From Nymphaea colorata (lineage: Eukaryota > Streptophyta > Magnoliopsida > Nymphaeales > Nymphaeaceae), in contig NC_045147.1 of assembly GCF_008831285.2 (NCBI RefSeq), positions 12,713,427 to 12,777,426 on the forward strand: DNA of 64,000 nucleotides, in the 5' to 3' direction. Below, one piece after another: positions 12,466 to 24,400 of this stretch. The notes under the pieces are model-generated. The model saw nothing but the letters and a program-made list of their open reading frames with translations, was not told the DNA's origin and searched no databases. Made by a program: the position numbers and the translations under genes. How positions within the stretch are numbered: position 1 is the stretch's first letter; every line of letters starts with the position of its first letter.

Positions 12466-13446
12466 CTATTTGCATTGACATATAAAAACTCCTTTGTCTG
12501 AGTGAGCCACTTCTATTCCAAGGAAGTACCGCAAAAGACTAAGGTCTTTGATTTCAAACTCACAATTTAAAAATTTCTTTATAGACTGCATGATCTCAGA
12601 ATCATCTCCAGTAATAATAATATCATCCACGTACACTAGGAAGATGGTCACCTTGGTTTTTCTAGTGAATGTGAACATGGTGTAATCGGCCGAACTTTGC
12701 TGGAATCCGTACTTGATGAGTGCTGTCCTTAAAAGAGCGAACCAGGCACGAGGTGATTGCTTTAATCCATAAAGAGCTTTCCTTAGTTTGCAAACCTGTC
12801 CAGATTGGCAGTTAATTCCTTGAGGGGCTTTCATGTAGACTTCTTCTTCTAATTCGCCATGGAGAAAAGCATTTTTTACGTCAAGTTGAAGGAGTTTCCA
12901 TCTTTTTGTAGAGGCGACTGCAATGAGCGCTCTAACCGTGTTCATCTTTGTGACTGGAGCAAAGGTTTCATTGTAATCGATTCCTTCTGTCTGAGTGAAG
13001 CCCTTTGCAACGAGGCGTGCCTTATATCGCTCCACTTCTCCATTGCTCTTGAACTTTATTTTGTAGATCCATTTGCATCCTATCAATTTCTTTCCCTTTG
13101 GTAGAGGAACAAGATCCCAAGTATGATTCTTTTCAAGTGCCTTGATTTCTTCTTCCATGGCTGCCCTCCATCGTAAATCTGCATTTGCTTCATTAACTTG
13201 ATGCCCATAAGTTGCAAAAATATATGACTTGTAGTTATGAGAGAGAGCTTCAAACGAGAGATAACTTTCTATTAAATGAAGGTTATCAACAGATAAGTAA
13301 GTATAGTAATCACTTAACTTGGATGGAGGCCGAGTTACTCTAAAAGAACGTCTTAGACCTGTTTGAGGTTCGACGATGGTGGTGGCTTCGCCTTCTTCCA
13401 AAGTAGTACTTTCGGGGCTGCTGTTGTCATTGGGAAAGTGGGTCAT
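12466..13446 (-). pseudogene. Copia polyprotein, reverse transcriptase part
   Basis: This frame carries the copia reverse transcriptase: WKWIYKIK-type motif, RYKARLVAKGFTQ, LDVKNAFLHGELEEEVYM, ALYGLKQSPRAW, the catalytic YVDD, and YFLGIEVAHS. All core motifs are present and uninterrupted. It is in the same frame as the gag-integrase part, separated by one TAA. This is an element enzyme and not a host gene. Confidence 0.92.
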
Positions 13447-13452
13447 CCCTGT

Positions 13453-15825
13453 TTAACATGGAGATGTTTGATTCTCGAAAATGTCTGTTAGAGGTCGAGG
13501 AACGTCTTCAGCACTGTTTTCAGCAGAATTTTTGTTATTTTCCTCCCCCTTTATGCAACTATCAAAGAAGTGTTCATTTTCATAGAACTTTACATCCCGG
13601 GAAACAATCATGCATTTAGAGAGCGGATCAAAGCAACGATACCCTCTCTTATTGCTAGAGTATCCCAAGAAGACACACTTGATGGCACGACTCTGAAGTT
13701 TATGTCTAAATTTTTCTTGTACATGTACGTAACATTTGCACCCAAATGTCCTGAGGTGTTTGAGTGAGAGAGGTTTGCTTAGAAGACATTCAAGAGGAAT
13801 TTTTCCATTGATGATGGAATTTGGGACACGATTGGATATATAACACGCTGTCTCTATGGCTTCACTCCAAAATATAGGGGGGACATTCATGTGCATCATA
13901 AGAGCCCGAGCTATATTTAAAAGTTGTCGATTTTTCCTTTCTGCCGTGTCGTTTTGCTGAGGTGTCCCGGCGCATGTATATTGAGGTTGTATCCCGTGTT
14001 TCCTCATAAAGTTCTTCAATGTATCATTAACGTATTCACCACCATTGTCAGAGCGAAGCATTTTAATCTTAGCACCATATTGAGTAAGAATGAAAGCATA
14101 GAATTCTTCAAAGATATTTGGCGCCTCACTTTTATTTTTGAGAAAATAAATCCAAGTTACATGAGTCATATTATCGACGAAAAAGACATAATACTTAAAA
14201 CCTGCATGAGAGTCTTCTGGAGCAGGTTCCCAAACATCCGAGTGGATTAGATCGAAAGCTTTTCCAGACCTTTCATGAGTGGGATGAAAAGGAAGGCGTG
14301 TAAACTTCGCAAATTCGCATGCATCACACGCTTTATTATCTTCAATAGTGAGGGAGGGAATAAGACGACTGAGATTCTGATCGCATATGTGTCCTAATCG
14401 AGCATGCCAAATTTGATATTCCGTCCTTTGAGTTAATCTTGATTTTGTGAAGAAACTCAAACTGTTGTTGTCCACAACGTAGAGGTCGCCATGGCATCGG
14501 TCTTTACCAATCACTTTCTTCGTGCTCGGGTCTTGAAACGTTATGTCTTTCTTGGAGAAAATAACAAGACAATCATAATCTTGAGCGATTTTGCTAACAA
14601 ACATAAGATTAACAGCAAGCTTGGGAACAAGTAAAGTAGAGCCACTATGCTTCTCAAAGAATGTTGTTTTTCCAATGCCGACAACTTCTATAGATGACCC
14701 ATCAGCAGAAAATACAGTGCGATGAAAATCCTTATTTAGATCGGCAAGTCTTGTGGGATCATTAGTCATATGATCAGTAGCACCAGAATCAACTATCCAA
14801 GACTTATGATCAGTGGCAGTCAACATGGCATAAGGCTTACCTTCAAAGACGTCACCCACTGGTTGGGAAGATACTAAATTTGTTTTTGCGAATTTCTGAA
14901 AAAACTTTTCCAGGTCCTCTTTGGTGACAAAGTTTGCAAGGTTACCGTCTTTGTCTAGGATTGAAGAAGATCCCTTTTCCTTCCCTGATCGTCCCACGAG
15001 TTCCCAGCAGTGGTCGCGCGTGTGGCTCAATTTCCTGCAGTGAGTACACTTAAGTTTGCTGCGAGTTTTCTGTGTGTTTGAATGGTACCTTTGCATGCCT
15101 TGGATGGTGTCCGATTGTGAGAGGTATGGCATTTTTTCTTGGTTGTCTCCTATGGAATCCGTTTTAGGAGGGATGCTCATGACTCTTCGCCTTGACACCT
15201 CTCTTTGAATCATTTGGCAGACTGCATTGAATTTAGACAGCGGCATAGTGTTGAGGATTTGAGTCCTTAAGGACTCATAGTCCTCACTTAACCCGGCGAG
15301 GACCTTGAAAATTTGATCTTCTTCGAATCGCTGCTTATAAATGGCTGGATCATAAGTTGCAGGCCGATATTGGAGGAGCTCATCATATAGGCTTCTCAGT
15401 CTTCCAATGTACCGTTGCACATCTTGATCACGAAGGGTGAGAGTGACAATTTCGCATTGTATTTGGTATACACGAGCAAGATTATTTTGCTCACTATACA
15501 GTTCGTTCAGAGTCTCCCATATTCCGTGCACGGTATCTTGGTATGTGAAAAGATTTGCTATGGCTGGTTCCATAGAGTTGAGCAGCCACGCCATAACCAT
15601 GTCGTTCTCAGCCTCCCATTCATCATATTTGGGATCAGTAGTGGCTGGAACTTGGATTTTTCCATTAATGTATCCAGCCTTTGATCTTCCACTAAGAAAC
15701 AAGCGAGCAGCCTTCGCCCAACTCAAGTAGTTAGCACCATTGAGTGGGGTGGAGGTAATTTTCAGAGTTTTATGTTCGGTGGACTTAGCTCCCTTGGATG
15801 CTTCGTCTCTAGCCACGTCAGCCAT
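13453..15825 (-). pseudogene. Copia polyprotein, gag-protease-integrase part, 790 aa
   Basis: From the N-terminus: a UBN2-type gag region (about residues 20-220); a zinc knuckle CTHCRKLSHTRDHC at about 260-275, with Ser in place of the usual Gly before His; the protease active-site triad in WIVDSGATDHM at about 345; the integrase HHCC zinc region (HARLGH ... CDACEFAK); and the DDE core (HSDVW, RSDNGGEY, QQNDTAERKN). The last motif has N-D-T where N-G-V or N-G-I is usual. The start ATG at 15825 lies about 130 bp downstream of the primer site. A single TAA ends this part. Confidence 0.92.
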
Positions 15826-15956
15826 GATATTGAAGCAATGAAATAAGAGGAGATCACACCTGGAAAGGTTTGTCTAGCGAGTCTTGCTCCCTTGTGACAG
15901 CAACTGCACCACTTGAGAAATACCGATGTTCCGGAGAGATCGCCAAATATTCATGG

Positions 15957-15967
15957 CTCTGATACCA
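15957..15967 (-). other. Primer binding site (tRNA-iMet type)
   Basis: The minus strand reads TGGTATCAGAGCC directly after the LTR end AACA. This is the standard initiator-methionine tRNA primer site of plant copia elements and fixes the LTR border at 15968. Confidence 0.85.
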
Positions 15968-16387
15968 TGTTAAAAAATCATGGAGGAAGAAGAGGAAATA
16001 AAAAACAAGACTCAAATTTTAACGTGGTTCGGCATTAAAGCCTAAGTCTACGAGAAAAACAGAGGAAGCTCTGTTTTTTGTCTCTCTTTCATATATTCAC
16101 CCCCTTTGATAACGAGGGAGTCATCTCCTTATATGAATTACAATGGATTACAGCCCCTTCTATCAAAACAGATCCCAACGACCAAAAAATCCTTGGAAAT
16201 CAGGGAATTACATAAAACAAGGCAACAACATTTATCAGGAAGAGAAAGACGAGATTGGCAGAATTAGATTGATGCCAATCTCCTTCTGATACCAACATTA
16301 GCCGTTGAGGATTTCTTTCCAAAGAAATTGCTGAAGATTTCTTTCCATGGTAGAGACATGACAGGCTTCCTTCAAGATGCACTAACA
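15968..16387 (-). repeat. 5' LTR of the copia element, 420 bp
   Basis: The ends are TGTTA and TAACA, a short inverted repeat with the required TG...CA. The inner border touches the primer site. The outer end matches the truncated 3' LTR. On the element strand a cataTATAAGGAG-like box lies near 16120-16135 and may serve as the element promoter. Confidence 0.85.
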
Positions 16388-16576
16388 TATACCACCCATA
16401 ATGTCTTAGTAGGCTTTGTAAAGCAAGTGGGCAGCTTTTTACTACTTGATTAATAGAAGATGGCACTTTAGGGTAGATTCATGGAACATTAGAATTAGTT
16501 GTCCATATATGTACCACAATTTTTAGGGCAAATTCATGGAATACTCACAAATGTTTCATTTGCCAAACAACTAAGC

Positions 16577-16899
16577 CTAGGCATTGGGCCGGACCGTGAG
16601 TGGGTTTCCGGTTTTAGGCCCAACTTGGGCCTGGGCTTGGGCCCGGGCCAAAAAAAATGGCACCGGGCCTTCCCGATAATTCCAGTTGGGTCTGATAGGC
16701 TTGGGTGGGCCCAATAATTTTTTTAATATTTATTTATTATAATATTTTGTTACGATTAATTATATTTTTATATTATTTTATATTAAAAATATATTATTTA
16801 ATTTAATCACGCATGGCCTATGTTTGGGCCAGAGTTTCGAGTGTCGGGCTGGCCTGAGCCCAACTCATTATCAGGCGGGCCGCCTGGCCTGATGTCCAG
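16577..16899. mobile_element. MITE-like element (copy B), inverted relative to copy A
   Basis: The ends ctaggcattgggccgg and ggcctgatgtccag are imperfect inverted repeats flanking GC-rich shoulders and an AT-only core at about 16715-16805. The reverse complement of its right half aligns well with positions 5-80 of the window (ccaggcggcccgcctgataatgag against ccaggtggcccggcccgataatgag). It is therefore the same family in opposite orientation. No convincing target-site duplication was found. Confidence 0.6.
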
Positions 16900-17621
16900 T
16901 TTTACAAACGACTCCTCAAGCGACTCACGATTGGACTCACGTAAGAAATCCTGCCTGAATTAGTTAGATCTTTGTATGGAAAAGCTATCTTTCACATAAA
17001 TGGGGAAACTACCGGGATCAAGATCGACTTCTTGGCCCAAGAAGAACATTAGAACGACAATCCATGACGCACACCTACCAACAGTTTAAGCTGCATGCAG
17101 ACAAGATAGGAAAATAAAATTGATAGTGAATTTGACAATTCTCTCGATCAAGTCTGTATTTTGTTTTTTAGCTCAGCTCTGGATTTTTGTCTCCTCAGAC
17201 TTCTAATGCGCTTAAAAAGAAAAGTAGTTCGATCGGTACCTCCAAAGAGTTTCTCTCCTGTAATCCTCCAGAAATTTTCATCTCCCTTGCTCACTTTTGA
17301 CCTCATTTCTGGGTGAGATGAGTAAACAGAAGGAAATCCCACTGCTCGAGTGAGAAGCCGAATTCCCTTCCTTTCTCGTGTCCCCGACGAAGTCATGGCT
17401 CATGGCTCGCTAGCATTTGTGTGTCGACATGATCTCTTGACGCTCTACACTAAGAAAAACTATATACACAAGCCCATGGATAGGACAATAGTAAAATATG
17501 CCCAGAAAACTAGTTACCCCAAAAATGAAAAATTCGTCTTCTAAATTCTTTGATCTGCTGAGCAGCAATTCTACAAAAATTTGGATCAAAAGGTTAGTAA
17601 TGTGTGAAAATATGGACATAC

Positions 17622-17665
<44 letters not shown>

Positions 17666-19200
17666 ATGTTTCCATTATTATCGTAAAACCGTTTCACGAT
17701 TAATTTCGAACGATTTCTGTTGCGTGAAAGAAAGAATGACAGTGAATAGAAACTGCTCAAACAGCCAAAATAATCCAACTAAGCTTGGGAGGGAAACATG
17801 TGGAACAAGCTCTACATCATTATATGGTCTTTGTTCCCACATGCTTCCGTTCAAGTATCAAAATCCAAGGAACGAGTCTGTTCACATATGAATTATTTGC
17901 ATAGACTTTATTGTCGGTTGGTAACCTTTTTTAAGTTAAATATTGATCAAAACGGTGTTGATATCATGAACTTAATTAAGAGTGCACCAGTCCCTAAACG
18001 GCGCTCCATATTACGTGTCATGTGTAGATTTTATTAGAAATAAAAAAAAATTAAGTCACCGATTTGATCACGTGAATTTGCTTAGTGCCTTTGAATATAT
18101 TCCCGATTTAATCAGCTGGGGCCTCTCTCTGCAAAAATGACACATGGACGTCATTAATATCTTGTGCTATATGTCTTATTACAATTTTGTATTAGCCTAA
18201 GCCAAGAAAACATAAAAGCTTCAGAAATCTTTTTTTTTTTTTTGGTTGTTGCGTGAAGCATTGTTTTCGTGGAAAATTTAAATTAAACGAACCTCCCATT
18301 TTCGGTTGAACAGGAGGTTCTATCACCTGAAAAAACCCAAAAAAGAGGCTCAAAACTCGCTCTAAACCTTTGACTTGAGTGTCTTAAAACACTTTTCAAT
18401 ATTTCTTCTTACAGATAAGAAAAGAAGATGATGTATTTAATGGAGATGAGATGACGGATCGCTTCCGCAACTTTCTACTCCTGTTTAGTTGAATTGCTGA
18501 GGTTCAACCTTTGATTTTTCTCGACTTGATGGGTTTGGGGTCATGAGTCTGAACAGAACTTGCTAGCTGCTTTGGCAGAGTTCGACCTACTTCAGCATGG
18601 GCTTATTTAGATAAGTTTGTTATTGTTGTATGAATCTAACTTAAGGATCAGAGCATGTTCATAAAATGCAGAGTTACAGTGTGTTGTAATCTTTGGAACA
18701 GTTTTTTTTGGCAAATTCACCAAACAATAACAATTTATTGCTGTTGTTAAAAAGCTTATTCAGATCTACAAAGATTCCACTCGTCACTGGCGCTAAAAGT
18801 TTCTGATCATCATAATTATGTAACTAAATTTCTTTAATTAGTTGCCGAACGTCTACCCTGAATTTTCAGCGGGTTTGATAAATTTGAACATACTCTTGGG
18901 GCCCTTGTTATTAGCTTAGTTCTATGCTAAAATCTCAGTTAAATCAAAGAGAAGGAAATTAATGTCATTTTTGCTGACAGATTCTGGTGAGCAAGATATT
19001 AATCATATTCTATCACCAAAGTTTATAACATGGTTTTAGCCTCATCCTACTATATGTTTACATAAGATCATCAAAATTTTCTCCAAATTTTTGGGTCAAC
19101 ATTGACAGCTCTAAAAAAGCAAAACGTTTTCTAAGATGAGACATCACTACTTGAGAGAATAAACGTTTATAATGAACGGTCACGGCAGCAAAGAGGTGGA
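16900..19200. other. Gene-poor AT-rich DNA
   Basis: No recognisable coding exon was found. A compound (CATA)n(TA)n microsatellite lies at about 17617-17660. Open frames are short and lack known domains. Confidence 0.45.
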
Positions 19201-19217
19201 ATCTAGCTAAAATGGGG

Positions 19218-19218
<1 letters not shown>

Positions 19219-19250
<32 letters not shown>
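19219..19250. repeat. (TA)n microsatellite
   Basis: A pure TA dinucleotide run. Confidence 0.9.
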
Positions 19251-19251
<1 letters not shown>

Positions 19252-19518
19252 CTGCACCTCCAAATTAATCTTTAACTATCCGAAGGAAAATCTATGACCT
19301 CTGATCAGAAAATTGACGAATGTGAGTTCACTCAGTTGACATTGTAAGCAAATAAATGGACCTTAAATGATTTTTCTTTTCTGTTCTGAAAAGCTCAGAG
19401 ATCACGTGACGGTGGTTTCCTTTTACATGGGGAGTCAGATACTGCCATTGATGTTCAATGCTTCCATCTTCTTTTCCAAAAGTTTGGCAACTTCTATTAC
19501 ATAAAAAATATTCCTTTC

Positions 19519-19561
<43 letters not shown>

Positions 19562-19796
19562 AGATTGTTGCTCCCGAATTTTATAATAGGCAATGCATCA
19601 GTTCTGGTCAAATTTGGTTGTATATACAAGTATCATCGATGATGATCACTGGGTTGATCTCTCTCTCTGAGAGAGAAAGAGCAAGAGAGAGAGAGAGAGA
19701 TTGTCGCTCCTAAGTTTTATAATAGGCAATGCATCAGTTCTGGTCAAATTTGGTTGTATATACAAGTATCATCGATGATGATCACGAGGCTGATCA
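19519..19796. repeat. Two-copy tandem duplication with GA tracts, period 136 bp
   Basis: Unit 1 is about 19561-19660 and unit 2 about 19697-19796. Both start with a (GA)n tract, pass through attgt-gctcc, and share a nearly identical stretch of about 70 bp (ttataataggcaatgcatca onward to gatgatgatcac). The high identity points to a recent duplication, probably started by slippage or unequal exchange in the GA tracts. No coding potential is seen. Confidence 0.85.
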
Positions 19797-19800
19797 TCAC

Positions 19801-19801
<1 letters not shown>

Positions 19802-19888
<87 letters not shown>

Positions 19889-19889
19889 G
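19802..19889. repeat. Compound (CT)n-(AT)n microsatellite
   Basis: A CT tract runs straight into a TA tract. The same compound layout recurs at 31890-31964. Confidence 0.9.
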
Positions 19890-21097
19890 AAAGACCTGAA
19901 ATTTTTCAGCCGTCGGAATCTCCGTCCTGATCCAGTGATCCTATACGTCTACACACACCATGTGAGGTTGCAGCAGCCTGCAGGTGAATCAGAGTGGTGT
20001 TGGATCATAAATCAACAAGATGGTTGTTCGTTTCTGCAATTTAATGTTCACTCTGTCATGTCAGCTTTCTTCATAAATTTTTCTTTCTCTAAATGCTCAT
20101 CTCTTGCAGGACCAACAAATGCAGACAAATAACAACTATTTTTCTTCCTTTGGATGTCATTTACCAACAGTTTTACTATTGAAACTACTTATAATGTACA
20201 GGAGAAACGAGGAGCCCTGTCAAGGGACTTCTTGCATCATGTTTTGGGAAACCACTTCCCTTCTCATGAAGATTTTCTTGATTTTTGAGTTTGTTCTTCA
20301 CAGTATGATTACGAACAGAAAAATGCATTATATTTCGGGTGATTAGAAAGATCCAGTAGAATAAAAATTGACCAAGTCCTCTAACCACTTGCACCCCCTA
20401 CTTACAGACCCAATAATAGAGTATCATCAGCACTCTTGGGACCATGCAGGATTTGTCTTCTACTGCATTGCATTTCCACCTGCAGCACAAACTCGACCCA
20501 AGCCTTGTAGGGGGAGAGCCTGGTCGGGGCCTTTAAGAAAAAGGCCAAGTTTACTCGTAACCTACTTCTGAGGGTACTTGCCATGCACATGAACCTGTAG
20601 ACAGCCCCCAGGATCGGGACTCGATGCGCATGCACACAAATTGATCACAAGTATACTCCTGGATCTCTTTTGTAATTTTGTTTCCGCATGGGTCAAATAC
20701 ATTTTCCAAAAACTTTATAGGGGCCAAATTAGAAATTCTAACAATTTTAAGAGGTAAAAAATTTGAATTTCAAATTCCACCTCTGCCCCAGACAAGTTTC
20801 TCAGGCCACCTTTGGATATGAATACCGTGTAGGTGAAACTTTAATTCAAGTGTTAGGAAAAGTTCCAACAGGAAACAAACACGAGCAAATGTGTCAGGAC
20901 TTTTTAACAAGGTCTGGAACTTTAGCCAAGGGTAAAATCTTTTAGTTGTTGTACATGAAGATGTGCATGAAAAAAAAACTTCTATGCATAAACAAACATA
21001 AAACCAAAATACCTTGAACAAAAGTTTCAAGTCATCAGACAAGATGGCGTGTATAAGATCCTGAACTTTTATTCCACCTCCTCAAACCCACCCACTA

Positions 21098-21132
21098 TTA
21101 AGTACCCAGTATTAGAATATCTGGGTACTTAA
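21098..21132. repeat. Perfect 12-bp inverted repeat with 11-nt loop
   Basis: The arms TTAAGTACCCAG (21098-21109) and CTGGGTACTTAA (21121-21132) are exact reverse complements. No U-run typical of a terminator or tRNA-like fold accompanies them. Confidence 0.85.
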
Positions 21133-21247
21133 GACCATCCATCCAAAAGTTAACTTATAGTTTTTTTTTTTCTTTTCATACTCAATTAATGCGATGGAGC
21201 TTAGTGTATTAAACCCTTAATGGTCTACCAATAATTTTAGAGAGCGC

Positions 21248-21415
21248 ATTGCTTTTAAGGTAGCTGGTTAAGTGATTTTATATCGAATAGTGATTGATAA
21301 GAACAGTTGCCGTTTCGAAAATGGCTAGTTGAGCACTCGTTGCTTTTAAAGTAGCTGGTTCACGGGCGAAAGTTACGTGATTTTATATTAATTAGTGATT
21401 GATAAGAACACTTGC
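21248..21415. repeat. Diverged two-copy tandem repeat
   Basis: Two units about 91 bp apart share gcttttaaggtagctggtt and tagtgattgataagaaca. The second unit carries an extra short insertion after the first block. It appears non-coding. Confidence 0.7.
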
Positions 21416-24400
21416 AACAGCATGTGGAAAATAATATAGATGCACAAGGAAAACGCAGTCATGGCTCCCGTGGATATTCAAGACGAACGATTGGGAGTGG
21501 TCAAGATAGGAGGCAAGCGTAATCACAGCATTCTTTTCATATGGATTTTCTTTCGAGAGGGACGACTTTTAATGGTCAGATCAGAACAAAAATGTTCGGA
21601 ACATGTTATCAAATTTGATCAGTGGATCATAATAACGTCAAAGACACGCTCTAAGATGATTGCTAAATTCCAATTCAGGGGTCAAAACTCATCGGTTTTC
21701 AATCTCTTTCCTTTTCCAGTTTTTCTTTTTCTCGTTGTTCCCGTTAACTGGGAGGCTTTTGACAAGCCACCGTTCTACCTAGATGTCTTGAAGTCAGTTC
21801 CCATTTCTTTTATTCGATTGAGGTATTTGAATCAATAAACTTGATCCAATGAGCTTTACATTTACAAGATATAGAATCTATATCCTAATAAGCTTGAAAG
21901 TCGTCCTTATTGAGTGTATTTCTTGTCTTTTTCTACCAGTGTCGTTCTCAGCTGTGTTTTGAACAACATCCAAAAGTTAGAGATGTTATTTCTAGTTCTT
22001 CAAGTATGTTCATGAAAATTTTCCTTTTGATTAACTATAAATGGATCATCGTAAAAGGTCTGGTCAAGTCAAAATTCTTAATTAATTAGGAAATTCATTC
22101 AACTACGTCTCCAAGTTTTGGTTTTTCTCAAGAAGATGTTAGCACGTTTATGGCGTACAAAATTCACCTTAACTAGTTAATGCTGTTTATATAATTATAT
22201 CATTACCAAACCAAGAATGTAAAGGACAAAATTTTCTCAGAAAGAATAGCCTTCTCTGCATCACATTAGCCTTCGTATGATGGAATCGTATTATTTTTAA
22301 AAGATATGCCAAAGTTGGTGTTCATGAAAGAAACGGAAGAAGGCATTTGAATGTCAAAGTTTTATATCGCGAATCCGAATTATAAAAGATCTTGACGATG
22401 AACAGCAAGATCGAAACGAAATGCCTTGTCTATTAGTTCCATCTTGGCAAGTGTTTCTTCTTCTTCTTCTTCTTCTCCTTCCAACATCAAAGCAATCAAA
22501 TTTCAGAGCTGACATCGATAAAATTGCTCTTCTCAGGGATGAATCCAACGGAGTCGCTTTCCGTGATTCTGCAGTTCATTCACGTAACGCTCAGGATTGA
22601 GTAGCAGCTAAGGAGACATCCATTTTCATGAGATCCACGTCTATCCCTCTTGTAAAAAATCATATATATATATGGAATGAGTCCAACGGCAATCGGTCGG
22701 TCTCACATTTTTTTGTATTATGTAAGTATGCAGATGCAACTCTGCTGGGAGACGGCTCCCTTCTCATAAGGATTTGTTCCACCAAGTTAGGCTTCCTACC
22801 TTTATTGACAAAAAATAAATAAATACGCTGAAAGTACGTGACTATTGCTGCTGTCAAACAGCTGGTAAAAATGACAGCTCTAAGAATTTAGGAAGGTTCA
22901 TAGAACACTTTTTATGGTGTTCCATGAACCTACTGCCTTAATATTTAGAGCATATTTATCAATATTTAGAGCATATTTATTGAACAGTTTGATACTATTT
23001 TCATTGCCAAATGGCTCTTAGGAGCCCTAAGTGTACATCACAATCTAATTAATTGAAGTGTTGTGCACCTAATACCAGCTTGTTGATCATGGAAAGGATT
23101 TTAAGAGTCAAAATGTTCAATTTTTAAGAAATTCGAATTGTTAAACAAACAAAGTGTTTTGTTTCTGGAATGAAGAAACTGAAACTTGAAATTTTGAGGA
23201 ATTATGATTCAAAAACATTTGTTATTGAATCAAAATTCCAAACCATCAAACACCCCCTTAGTCTAGCGTTTGGTCCTCTAAAATGACATAGAAATATCAT
23301 TTAGGAATGAGGGCGATGGAACTTAGCCTTTTTGGCAGCAATAAAGAATTTGTGGGCTGAGACTTGAGACAAACTAATGCATGAAATCTTAAATTTAAAG
23401 GTCACCATTACGTAAAAAATTAATTTATTTGTAAGAATTGATACGTAACTAAAATAAACTATGTGGGTCTGTATAGGCAACTGCCCGCACCTATGTCCGC
23501 ACTTAAACCCCAAGTTTGAATGAGATAGTTACAAGTTGAATATGAGATTAGTCATGCAGCTTTCCAGCTTTAATTTATCTAACGACCTAATACTATTTCT
23601 CTCACGTCGACGGCTGCTCAGTTCCACTAAAATAAGCGTTCCATTCATCTATGTCCTGGCAGACGACCAGGTCCAAAGGAGTTAAGAGCTCAACTGCAAT
23701 GTTGTCACAATCAATCATTCTCGATCAGCATGAATCAGCCAGTTCGAATTAAATTCAATGGTAGCTAGACCAAGATTACCAACTTTTAAATATCTTATGA
23801 TTTTTACTTTAAATATGTTATATATATACTTTTCCATCAATTTTTACTAAAAACAATTTGTTAACTTTTGTGTTTTGCTAATTCACAATTGATTCAGACG
23901 AACCATCCAATCGGCCAATTTACGTTTAGCTGGTCAAACTGATATGGCGTTTGAACAACATATTATCAATATGATTTTCGTGGGTGCTACTTTTGTAGAC
24001 TGCAAACAGTAAGTGTGTAGCGTGTTGTCATTTAGGTCTCCAAGCAAACCCTAAATCATAGGAACATAAGTAATACATGTGTTTATATACAAGCAATAGG
24101 AAGGAAAAGTTTACAAAAATGTGCTCAAGTTAATTTAGACAGTAAAACAAAAGAAAGTAAAATTTGTGTGTGATTTCTAAATGTTTACTTTTTTATCCTA
24201 AAAAATGAGTTGAGATTTTTTCAATTTCCTCTGGACAGTTAAATGCATTCCTATTAATTACTGATTGTGTGCTTGTCAACTTTATTTGTTAAAGTGAGAA
24301 AAGTTCTATCCCATCCCCAAATAAAAATATGAAAAATTTTTCTAGTGAAAACTTTCTCCTTCCAATGTGTCCCTTGAGAAATCTTTCCTGCTTTTTTTTT

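Larger units (their letters stand above)
11609..16387 (-). mobile_element. Ty1/copia LTR retrotransposon, nearly complete
   Basis: The element reads on the minus strand: 5' LTR 15968-16387, primer site 15957-15967, coding region 15825-11677, polypurine tract 11668-11683, truncated 3' LTR 11609-11667. Domain order is gag, protease, integrase, reverse transcriptase, RNase H, which defines copia. The coding region stays in one frame over 1383 codons and is interrupted only by in-frame TAA at 13453-13455 and TAG just after 12466. The truncated 3' LTR and the two stops mean this copy cannot be autonomous. A target-site duplication cannot be checked because the 3' LTR lost its outer end. Confidence 0.9.

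Noticed and set aside
17148-17396. 82-codon minus-strand frame
   Set aside because: Basic composition but no recognisable motif or family. I cannot support it as a gene.
21440-21838. 132-codon plus-strand frame
   Set aside because: No known domain. It lies in AT-rich DNA with no promoter or splice evidence.
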